Notes under the pieces: model-generated
Database searches by the model: none
The model's input: only the letters and a program-made list of their open reading frames with translations
What the model was told of the DNA's origin: nothing
Shown: one piece after another, positions 42,048 through 49,994 of the stretch
Layout of the letters: the number at the start of each line of letters is the position of its first letter
Position numbering within the stretch: the stretch's first letter is position 1
DNA from: Bartonella queenslandensis
GTDB lineage: Bacteria > Pseudomonadota > Alphaproteobacteria > Rhizobiales > Rhizobiaceae
Direction of reading: 5' to 3'
Length of the DNA: 62,820 bases
Assembly: GCF_018155095.1 (NCBI RefSeq)
Contig: NZ_NAAI01000010.1
Span: forward strand, 1-62,820
Position numbers and translations under genes: made by a program

Positions 42048-42437
42048 TCACTTCCATTCCATTACACATTGTAACGGATGTTCATTTTGACGTGCACACT
42101 CCCTAACTTGTACTATTTTCATTTCAGCAATTTCATAAGTATAAGTTCCGCATTCGCCTATCCCATTGTGATGAACATTTAACATAATCCGTGTAGCTTC
42201 TTCGAAACTTTTTTTAAAAAAGTTCTTCAAAACGAAAACAACAAAATCCATAGGTGTATAATCATCATTAAGTAAAAGAATGCGATATAATTTAGGTTTT
42301 TTAACTTTTTCTCTAGCCTTAGGTATTATAACCGCACCATGCCTACCTTCATCCCAATTCTTGCCCTTTTTATTATGTATAATACCTTTATTATGCGTAA
42401 TATGAGGTATAGAGTTTATTATGAGTGTTTGTCCCAT
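42048..42437 (-). CDS. clpS: ClpS adaptor protein
   Basis: N-end rule adaptor that binds the ClpA N-domain and N-terminal destabilising residues. The core is clear: [56 protein letters not shown]. The start is uncertain: ATG at 42437 gives 129 residues with GGAAAAT upstream, and a GTG at 42485 would give 145. Either way there is a 35-50 residue polar N-terminal extension before the core. The gene overlaps nothing and sits 6 bases before clpA. Confidence 0.92.
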   Translation of the reverse strand: MGQTLIINSIPHITHNKGIIHNKKGKNWDEGRHGAVIIPKAREKVKKPKLYRILLLNDDYTPMDFVVFVLKNFFKKSFEEATRIMLNVHHNGIGECGTYTYEIAEMKIVQVRECARQNEHPLQCVMEWK

Positions 42438-42669
42438 TATTATTTTCCATGCAGCAAATTTCTTATTAATTTTAAGTTCTTTCACAACTATTGCAATACC
42501 TCTTTCGCATCAGAAAAAACTTTCCCCCTATGATTAGATTTAAGTCACTCATAAGATAACTTCTGTAAACAAATTAGTAATACCATTCATCTAAACTGCA
42601 TTAACTCGTTACAGAAAAGGAAGCTGTATAGAAGTTTTTCAGGGAAAATGGAGAAATAGGATACGACAA

Positions 42670-44019
42670 GTGTATATTAACGATCAAAAAATTATGCGCT
42701 GCTATAAAAAGATAGCAATTTCTTTCATTATGTTCGTTTTTTCTTACTGTTGGGCATCAGCAACACCTCAAGGAGCCTATCCTGATAAGTATGCAGCTAT
42801 TGTTATAGATGCCACTACGGGAAAAACTCTCTTTCAAGCCAATGCAACACTGAAACGTTATCCTGCTTCCTTAACAAAAATGATGACATTGTACCTACTG
42901 TTTGAAGCTATGCAGATGCGCCGTGTAACACCCAATACTCCAATTCCTGTTTCACATTATGCAGCAATGCGCCCACCAACAAAAATTGGATTTAAAGCAG
43001 GCCAAACAATTTCTGCAGAAGCAGCTGCTAAGGCACTCATTACAAGATCTGCAAATGATGTTGCAACAGCCATTGCAGAGTATCTTGGAGGAAGTGAAAA
43101 AAAATTCGCTCGTATGATGACAGAAAAAGCTCGCAAACTTGGTATGAAACATACACATTTCGCCAATGCTTCAGGACTTCCGGATGTGCACAATTATTCT
43201 ACGGCACGAGATATAGCTACTTTGTCATTAGCCTTACGTAAACATTTTCCAACACAATATAAATTGTTCAAAACAAAAAGTTTTAATTTCCGTGGACATA
43301 CAATTAATAGCCACAATAAACTCGTCAAAGTCATGGAAGGTGTCGATGGAATTAAAACAGGTTACACACAAATGTCAGGTTCTAATTTAGCAACTTCGAT
43401 GCGTCTTGAGGGACGTTCCATTGTCGCTGTTGTTATGGGCGGTAAATCATCTACTGCACGTGATGAGCACATGGCTAGCTTATTGAATCAATACTTGCCC
43501 AAAGCAAACCAAATGAAAAGTGGGGAACGTTTAATGGTCTCTGTACATTATCACTTACCCACTGGCGCAAAGACTCCTATACCAACCATTAAAGCTGATT
43601 CAAGCGATTTTGATAATGAAATTTCGACTATGTTGACAGCATTTGCAGAACAACCTAAAAACTCAAATATCGCAATAACGGCTGTAAATAGGGTAATTGT
43701 ACCAATACCCAACCCTCAAAAAGCTATACCAGTTGAGACTCATAAAATTGTAAATGTTTCTTTATCTACAAATGCTGGATGGGCTATCCAAATTGGTTCT
43801 CTTCCTAGTAAAGAACAAGCAAATACTCTGCTTTTAAAAGCAAAAAATACAGCTTTTTCTACTTTAAAGAACGCCTCTTCACATATGCAACTGTTTGAAA
43901 AAAATGGGCAACGTTATTATCGGGCCCGATTTACGGGATTTCAATCCAAAAAAGCTGCATTTGATGCGTGTTCTACATTAAAGAAAGCGAATTTTAACTG
44001 CTATACTGTAGCCTACTAA
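42670..44019 (+). CDS. D-alanyl-D-alanine carboxypeptidase with SPOR domain
   Basis: A penicillin-binding protein of the S11 family, trimming the last D-Ala from peptidoglycan stem peptides. It is 449 residues from a GTG at 42670 with AGGATACGACAA upstream; ATG at codon 9 is an alternative. The signal-like N-terminus ends near SYCWASA. Active-site motifs are SLTK (67-70), SAN (127-129) and KTG (229-231). A Pro/Ser-rich linker leads to a C-terminal SPOR domain (about 370-449: GWAIQIGSLPSKEQA and YYRARFTGFQSKKAAFDAC), which binds denuded glycan at division sites. It is divergent from clpS. Confidence 0.92.
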   Translation: MYINDQKIMRCYKKIAISFIMFVFSYCWASATPQGAYPDKYAAIVIDATTGKTLFQANATLKRYPASLTKMMTLYLLFEAMQMRRVTPNTPIPVSHYAAMRPPTKIGFKAGQTISAEAAAKALITRSANDVATAIAEYLGGSEKKFARMMTEKARKLGMKHTHFANASGLPDVHNYSTARDIATLSLALRKHFPTQYKLFKTKSFNFRGHTINSHNKLVKVMEGVDGIKTGYTQMSGSNLATSMRLEGRSIVAVVMGGKSSTARDEHMASLLNQYLPKANQMKSGERLMVSVHYHLPTGAKTPIPTIKADSSDFDNEISTMLTAFAEQPKNSNIAITAVNRVIVPIPNPQKAIPVETHKIVNVSLSTNAGWAIQIGSLPSKEQANTLLLKAKNTAFSTLKNASSHMQLFEKNGQRYYRARFTGFQSKKAAFDACSTLKKANFNCYTVAY

Positions 44020-44051
44020 AAGTTTTTGAATTTTGCGTTAAGGATAGTATT

Positions 44052-44330
44052 ATGACGGATAATGCTTTTGCTTCATTCCATGAAAAAGAAAAATTATTGA
44101 AGCAATCATCCTTCCTTGCATTGCGTTCTCTTCACGGTGCTGCTGCAAAACTTACTGGCTTAAAATATAATTCAACTGCATTAGATACACAATTTCTTGT
44201 TAATCTTCTCATTTGCCAAATAATGCGTAACCGTCGACTCATGATGCCTCCTGTACGCATTCATTTACGCGTTGCCAGTCAAACTGGTAATGTACCTATT
44301 AAAATCCGTCTAGGAGCAACAAATATTTAA
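44052..44330 (+). CDS. small conserved-looking protein of unknown function
   Basis: A 92-residue protein with AAGGA seven bases before the ATG, 32 bases after the carboxypeptidase gene, so the two are probably cotranscribed. It is basic and without a signal peptide or membrane helix. Segments are ASFHEKEKLLKQSSFLALRS in the N-terminal half and RIHLRVASQTGNVPIKIRL near the end. I do not recognise the family. Codon use and the good ribosome site make it look real. Confidence 0.65.
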   Translation: MTDNAFASFHEKEKLLKQSSFLALRSLHGAAAKLTGLKYNSTALDTQFLVNLLICQIMRNRRLMMPPVRIHLRVASQTGNVPIKIRLGATNI

Positions 44331-46039
44331 TCTTACAAACCTCTTTCAAAAATTATTGTATTATTGAAGTCTTAGAAAATTCTTTGATAGATGTGCCTTT
44401 TTCTTAAATCGTAGGGATGTACTGATAGCTTTTTCAAGGATTCCAATAGATATCTTCAACCTTCCAAGAAAACCGTTTTTTAGGACACAAAAAATACCAA
44501 ATATTTTTCAATTTAGTATCAAAAAGTTTTCTTGATATTTTTTCACTTTAGAGGTTCTTGTAAAAGTGCAACAAAGAAAAACCCTCTTAATGACGATTTT
44601 CCCTACAACATAAATACTCTAGTAAAAAACAATTTAAGTCCTTTTACTTTTATTTTTTTCAACCAACAAAGCAAATTTGAAAAGACAAATACTATCGGTT
44701 AAAAAATGTAAAAGAAATTATCAGATTAAATATCATGATACAATTTCTATAAGGTTTTAATTTATAATGATAATTTATTTTTGCATATACTTTGACATAG
44801 CAGCACGTCAAATAGGACAATAATGAATAGATGAAAAATAAAATCACTTTTAGAGATGCAACAGGCTTTTTTAATTATTTTCATTACCTCTAATGATAAA
44901 GGTACACAAAATTCTTCTTTAGCATCTCATCGATTTTCATTCCTTCAGCAGGAATTATCCAATAGCTCATCCCCAATCTGACTGTCACCATAACGCAATG
45001 AATGCATACGAATGCCTGTAATAATGAAAAAACACAAAGACAAATATGTTATGCTTGTTATTTCGCAAAGTTTTTTTATAAAAAGCAAGCTCCTCTCTTC
45101 AACCTATTACTGATAAACTTTGTGTTTTATGGAGTAATTTTCTAAGAGAACCGGTGTTTTTTCTATTGCCTGTAAATCAACATCCAATCCCAAAGCAGAC
45201 AGATTTTTGAGATAAATATTAAGATGATTTAGTGCTTTTCCTGCTGTTGCAGCTCTTGTATGCCAAATGGGAGCAAGGGATTACATGTCTCTTGTTTATA
45301 TAATCTCTAAAATAAGCAGAAAACCTAATTTTGGAAGAATATGAGGTTTTAAAATCCTTTAGCCTTACCATCTCCATTTCATTCAGTTTTACGGCTTTCA
45401 AAGATATCTAAAGCAATATCCTTTAAATAAGGAAGATTAGGCGTCATCGCATACTTTTGTTTATCGCATTCTTTAATGATGTTATAACCTTCACCTAAAA
45501 TAAAGCACCATTGGCTTGCTCATTTATGAGAATTTTGACAAATACTTTTAGTATATACGTTTTTATTTATTTTAATTTTTACAGCTCTCTCACACCTCAT
45601 CACAATCATTCAAATTTAAAACAAATTTTCCTTGGATACCAAGGTATAATTAAAAGATATTGCTAGAAAAATTTTTAAAAGCCATAAAATCCAGCTAAAT
45701 TTGATGATAAATTAATTATTCATTTTACTTTACGTTTTTTTATTTTTTCCAATGAGATTGTTTTTCCTTTCTGAGACAAATCAAACAGATATAAGAGCAA
45801 TACTCTCCTTCCAATCTTGCATGCAAAAGCTGTTACTTGTTCAGAAAGCACAAACCTTCAGAAAGTACCAACCCATCTCAATCAAACTCATCTCAAGCAT
45901 GTTGCTGAATTCAATTTGAATTTTGATTTATAAGCAAATAAAAAACATGAGCTTTATTAGAAATAAGATGTAATCCTTCCCCAAAGAGTCCAGTTATGGA
46001 TTGAAAAAACATTCCAGTTCCTAACAAGAGATCACACTC
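44331..46039. other. 1.7 kb low-coding region before sdaA
   Basis: No intact gene on either strand. Most of it is AT-rich sequence dense in stops. The part at 45107-45520 carries remnants of one reading frame on the minus strand (listed separately), and the part near 45930-46020 has a short open stretch on the minus strand (FFQSITGLFGEGLHLISNKA) without a start of its own. The 3' end of sdaA lies at the right edge, so its terminator should be here, but I see no strong hairpin. Confidence 0.45.
45107..45520 (-). pseudogene. decayed reading frame of unknown family
   Basis: Three protein-like segments follow each other on the minus strand in different frames: GYNIIKECDKQKYAMTPNLP then LKDIALDIFESRKTE; MKAVKLNEMEMVRLKDFK; and, after a shift, ALNHLNIYLKNLSALGLDV ending LLENYSIKHKVYQ and a stop. 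Their ordered layout and normal amino-acid make-up suggest one gene broken by frameshifts. I do not recognise the family. Confidence 0.3.
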
Positions 46040-47431
46040 TTAACAAGATATTGCATTAACTGCGAGGCCGCCTTTACTTGTTTCTTTATAGCGTTCACTC
46101 ATATCATGCCCCGTCTGACGCATTGTTTCTATACAAGCATCAAGAGAAACAAAATGTTCTCCATTACCATATAATGCAAGAGAAGAAGCCGTTACAGCCT
46201 TAACCGCCCCCATTGCATTACGCTCAATACAAGGAACTTGTACAAGACCTGCAACCGGATCACACGTCATTCCCAAATGATGCTCAAGCGCTATTTCCGC
46301 TGCATTTTCAATTTGAGCTGGTGTTCCACCTAACGCTGCAGTCAAGCCCGCTGCAGCCATTGAAGATGCTGTTCCAACTTCACCTTGACACCCAACTTCT
46401 GCACCAGAAATAGAGGCATTATGTTTGATAACACCGCCAATAGCTGCTGCCGTCAATAGAAAATTATGTATCCCCTTTTGATCTGAACCATCATTAAACT
46501 GAAGATAGTAACGCAAAACTGCGGGGACAACACCAGCTGCCCCATTTGTTGGTGCTGTAACAACACGACCACCTGCTGCATTTTCCTCATTAACTGCCAT
46601 AGCATATACTGAAAGCCAATCATTTGCCCAAAGTGGATAATTGTAATTTTTCTTTTGATTTTCTAAAAGCGTTTCATACAGCTTTTTAGCACGCCTTAAA
46701 ACACGCAATCCACCAGGTAACTCACCTTCTTGTGAAAGACCTCTATCAATGCAATTTGTCATCGCTGAAAAAATTTCATCAAGCCCTGCATCCAGAAAAG
46801 AACGCTCTATCTTTGTTTCTTCATTTAAGCGCTTCATTTCAGCGATTGAAAGTCCCGATTTTTCTGCCATGGATAACATTGTACGCGCAGAATCAAAGGG
46901 ATATGGCACTTCAAATGCTTCTGGTTCTATCTCACCATTCATATGGCTTAATTCATCCTCAGTCACAACAAAGCCACCACCGATAGAATAATAAATCTGC
47001 CGCAACAGAACATTCCCACCCGTATCAAGTCCTTCAAAAGCTAGTCCATTCGTATGGCCAGGTAAGATTTCCTTTCGTTCAAAAATAAGATCACGTTGCA
47101 AATCAAACTGATAAGCTGGATGGTCTTCTGGTTGCACTTTTTTTTCACGGATAACTTTTTCTAACAGAAATTCCATATTATCAGGATCAACAGTAGAAGC
47201 TTTTTCTCCTAAAAGTCCTAATATAATAGCCCTATCTGTTGCATGACCAATACCCGTAAAAGCTAAAGAACCGTAAAGATAAACACGTATACGAGAAACT
47301 TGAATATCCGATGACTGAAAAAAATCGCGTATTTTTTGCAAAAACATATTAGCAGCCGTCATCGGCCCCATCGTATGTGAGCTAGAAGGACCAATTCCAA
47401 TTTTAAAAAGTTCAAAAACAGATAAAAACAT
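46040..47431 (-). CDS. sdaA: L-serine ammonia-lyase (L-serine dehydratase)
   Basis: Converts L-serine to pyruvate and ammonia with an iron-sulfur cluster. It is 463 residues, the single-chain type. The N-terminal beta domain has [13 protein letters not shown] (12-24), and the C-terminal alpha domain has [13 protein letters not shown]. The cluster cysteines are in [24 protein letters not shown] and the very end (NAISC). GAGGTGATGC precedes the ATG. Gene order: a tiny possible gene lies just upstream, and a 1.7 kb decayed stretch downstream. The end product pyruvate would feed central metabolism. Confidence 0.95.
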   Translation of the reverse strand: MFLSVFELFKIGIGPSSSHTMGPMTAANMFLQKIRDFFQSSDIQVSRIRVYLYGSLAFTGIGHATDRAIILGLLGEKASTVDPDNMEFLLEKVIREKKVQPEDHPAYQFDLQRDLIFERKEILPGHTNGLAFEGLDTGGNVLLRQIYYSIGGGFVVTEDELSHMNGEIEPEAFEVPYPFDSARTMLSMAEKSGLSIAEMKRLNEETKIERSFLDAGLDEIFSAMTNCIDRGLSQEGELPGGLRVLRRAKKLYETLLENQKKNYNYPLWANDWLSVYAMAVNEENAAGGRVVTAPTNGAAGVVPAVLRYYLQFNDGSDQKGIHNFLLTAAAIGGVIKHNASISGAEVGCQGEVGTASSMAAAGLTAALGGTPAQIENAAEIALEHHLGMTCDPVAGLVQVPCIERNAMGAVKAVTASSLALYGNGEHFVSLDACIETMRQTGHDMSERYKETSKGGLAVNAISC

Positions 47432-47496
47432 GCATCACCTCAAAACTGCGGCATGGTTTGAGAAGACGCTTTTTATAACGTTTGTCTCGTTTAAAA

Positions 47497-47592
47497 TCAA
47501 ATTGCGAGATAAACTAAAAAAATAACAGCAATGAACACCAATGTTGCTCGTCTTGCCACTACCCAACACTGTCTTTCTATCGTGCTTTCCAT
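47497..47592 (-). CDS. putative 31-residue single-span membrane peptide upstream of sdaA
   Basis: A small open frame, MESTIERQCWVVARRATLV followed by a hydrophobic segment of about 16 residues (VFIAVIFLVYLAI and neighbours) to a TGA. AAGG lies 6 bases before the ATG, an ideal spacing. The layout (charged N-terminus, one membrane helix, no tail) is that of many bacterial small membrane proteins. It is 65 bases upstream of sdaA on the same strand. A short hairpin (GAGAG, CGATAA, CTCTC on the minus strand, 47622-47637) precedes it. No family is recognised. Confidence 0.45.
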   Translation of the reverse strand: MESTIERQCWVVARRATLVFIAVIFLVYLAI

Positions 47593-47770
47593 AGTCAACC
47601 TTCAAAATGAACAATGCCCCCGAGAGTTATCGCTCTCTTAACTTTCTAAGCGTAGTAAAATAAGTATTAATATGCAATACTGAATTCAATAAGAATGTGA
47701 AATTCTTACCGAAAAATTTCTCATAATGCCGTAAATTATTCAAAACACATGCTTAATTACGCAAAACATT

Positions 47771-48460
47771 TTATGGATATGTTTCAATGAAACGTACAAA
47801 GTTTTCTAACGGTTCTCGTTCTGTCTCAAAATTGTTTTCTGGAGCATTCATATCGCGATAACCAAGTGCCATACCACAGATAATATGACGATCAGAAGGA
47901 ATAGATAAAAGTGTACGAATCTGTTTATGATAATCAGCAAAAGCTGCTTGGGGGCAAGTATCTAATCCAAATCCACGTGCTGCTAACATGATAGTCTGCA
48001 TAAACATGCCAAAATCAAGCCAACTGCCCATTTCCATGTCGTGATCCATTGTAAACAAGAGTCCTACAGGTGCATCGAAAAATAAAAAATTTCGCGCCTT
48101 TTGACGAAGCATTTTTTCTTCATCACCTTTTTGAATTCCAAGACTCTGATAAAGATCCAAACCAACTTTGCGACGCCTTGAAAGATAAGGCTCACGCCAC
48201 TGACGTGGATAATACTGATATTCACGCTCTCCTTTTACACCTGAAAGCGCAAGTTTTGAAAGCTCTTGCCCTACTTTCTGTAATACACTTCCCGTAAGAA
48301 CAATCACTTGCCATGGCTGAATATTTGTTCCAGATGGTGCACGGGCTGCAAGTTTTAAGATTTCTTTGATTGTTTCCAAACTAACTGGTTGATCAGTAAA
48401 AGCGCGAATCGATTTTCGCGACAAAATAGATTGAAAAATACTCATGGGGGAAACTGCCAT
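47771..48460 (-). CDS. nitroreductase family FMN oxidoreductase
   Basis: A 229-residue flavoprotein of the nitroreductase superfamily. The FMN-binding start is SRKSIRAFTDQPVS (about 14-27), followed by AARAPSGTNIQPWQVIVLTG (33-52) and, near the end, the second FMN segment IICGMALGYRD. It reduces nitro compounds or quinones with NAD(P)H; the physiological substrate is not visible. It could be of the PnbA/NfnB type rather than BluB, because the length and the PRQWREPYLSRRRKVG insert fit that group. The start at 48460 is preferred; ATG at codon 6 is possible. The gene stands alone. Confidence 0.88.
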   Translation of the reverse strand: MAVSPMSIFQSILSRKSIRAFTDQPVSLETIKEILKLAARAPSGTNIQPWQVIVLTGSVLQKVGQELSKLALSGVKGEREYQYYPRQWREPYLSRRRKVGLDLYQSLGIQKGDEEKMLRQKARNFLFFDAPVGLLFTMDHDMEMGSWLDFGMFMQTIMLAARGFGLDTCPQAAFADYHKQIRTLLSIPSDRHIICGMALGYRDMNAPENNFETEREPLENFVRFIETYP

Positions 48461-48672
48461 TATCTTTACTTTCTTTATGAAAAATATTTCTTACTTATCA
48501 AGGACAATATATTGCGAAAATATCTTTACTGCTTTTTTTCATACGCTCTATTTCTTCAAATGTCTTACATATTTCACGCAGTATTAAAGACCCACCATCC
48601 ATTAGGATAGCACAACTTATCTCCTTTAATAGCAAGAAAATTGTCTAAAAGTAGATGAAATAAATTTCATCA

Positions 48673-49036
48673 TCAACGATTACCCCCAAACTCTGCTAGG
48701 CTCTCAAAAAAATTTTCTCAATTCGTTTTAAATCCTGTAGAAGATCATCAATATCATGCTGCATTTTCTTTAAATCAGCTCGTTTTTTATGAATTCCTGC
48801 AATTATTTCTTAAGCTTTTTCTCATCATCCGGCTGTTCTCCAACCATAGCCAACATATAAGATATTTCAGACAATGAGAATTTAACTCTTTTAGCACGCA
48901 GTATTTGTTTTAACTTATGATGGTCTGTTTGTGTACCAAGTCGTGTATTCCTACATCGGAAAGGAATAAAACGCAAAGTCCGAGCTGTTATTGAAAACGC
49001 ACGTGTCAATTCTCCAATTGAATAAGATTCGTACAT
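48673..49036 (-). pseudogene. MerR family transcriptional regulator, frameshifted
   Basis: The N-terminal part reads YSIGELTRAFSITARTLRF, the MerR winged-helix start, but then runs into a shifted frame where the usual YEDQGLL is lost, returning at HHKLKQILRAKRVKFSLSEI. After a stop following EKKLKK the frame shifts again to give KKRADLKKMQHDIDDLLQDL, and a last shift gives FFESLAEFGG before the final stop at 48673. At least three frame breaks lie in about 360 bases, so it is inactive. The family and layout of the intact gene are clear. Confidence 0.85.
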
Positions 49037-49363
49037 TTTATTATTCTGTCTTCAATAGACTACATTATTATAAGAAATGCTTCTATTTTTTATAAAACTT
49101 TAGGCAAGCATTCTATCTTCTACTTTTCCGCACTCTAAATATAAAGGCACACATCCTTATCATACAAATATTATACAGCTATTATACGACAAGAGATTGA
49201 TTTATAACGATAATTCTCTGTTTTGCATGTTGAATGAGAGTCCCGAATAACGTAAGATTCTCTCATTCCAAACCTGTTTATGTTGAATCAATCAAAATCA
49301 TTCGCTTTCACATCATAAGTGGGATGAGTGTGTGGATAAAATTTATATAAGAAAGGACTAAAA
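49037..49363. other. gap between MerR relic and integrase relic
   Basis: No gene. It includes the 9-bp inverted repeat at 49232-49268 listed separately, and just before the integrase relic a ribosome site (AAAGGA). Confidence 0.4.
49232..49268. repeat. 9-bp perfect inverted repeat with 19-base spacer
   Basis: GAATGAGAG and CTCTCATTC flank 19 bases (49241-49259). It lies about 95 bases upstream of the integrase relic. The spacer is longer than in a usual terminator, so a binding or recombination site is possible, or a relic of one. Confidence 0.4.
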
Positions 49364-49605
49364 ATGGCTCTTATGAACCGTCTTAATGCAAGGGCTGCGC
49401 AGCATTGGGGGCTGACAAATATAATGATGGTGCCCGCTTGTTACTTCATAAGCGTAAAAATGAAGGTGCTCAATGGATTTACCGTTATACCATTCATGGG
49501 CGCCGTCGCGAAATGGGCTTGGGTGCCTTGAGAGATGTTTCTTAAAACAAGCCCGTGAAACAGCAACACAATGGCGTTCTGTTTTACACAAAAGACCAAT
49601 TATTT
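49364..49605 (+). pseudogene. phage-type tyrosine integrase, N-terminal fragment, frameshifted
   Basis: The fragment starts with ATG at 49364 after AAAGGACTAA and reads MALMNRLNARAAQ, then in a second frame ADKYNDGARLLLHKRK and QWIYRYTIHGRRREMGLGAL, then in a third frame LKQARETATQWRSVL. This is the arm-binding (DUF4102-type) domain of P4-like integrases, where L-x-L-x-x-x-G and Y-R-x-x-G-x-R-x-x-x-x-LG are typical. The catalytic domain is absent. It lies between the MerR relic and the rpoC 3' end. Confidence 0.8.
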
Positions 49606-49932
49606 TTTTTAGATTACAGAAAAGACTATTGGTCTTTCGTTATAAGACCTTTTAAATCTTTATAGAAGATATCAATCAAAAACTTCCTTAAAATTTGAAA
49701 TCATTCATTATTTCACTTGTAGAGAATCCTCTATTTTCCTTAGAATATGGCTTGTAAACTGCACATATCTTGGAAAAAGTTTCTATACCGCCTTCAGACA
49801 TAAAAAACTTTAAAATGAAGTAACAAAAAAGATAAGCATCATTAACAAATATAAATGACTAAGAATATTTGAAATACTATTAGCCTATAATTTTTTATAT
49901 TTTTCAGGAGAATATGCCACTTTTACATTTTG
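49606..49932. other. gap between integrase relic and rpoC terminator
   Basis: AT-rich, stops in all frames, no gene seen. rpsL, which often follows rpoC in this order of bacteria, is absent. Confidence 0.45.
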
Positions 49933-49967
49933 AAATAAAAAAACGTCTGAACTTTCTATTCAGACGT
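49933..49967 (-). terminator. rho-independent terminator after rpoC
   Basis: On the minus strand ACGTCTGAA, a 7-base loop, TTCAGACGT and then TTTTTTTATTT: a 9-bp perfect stem with a run of T, 28 bases after the rpoC stop. It ends the rpl-rpo transcript. Confidence 0.92.
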
Positions 49968-49994
49968 CTTTTATTATGTGACGTTATCTTTAAA

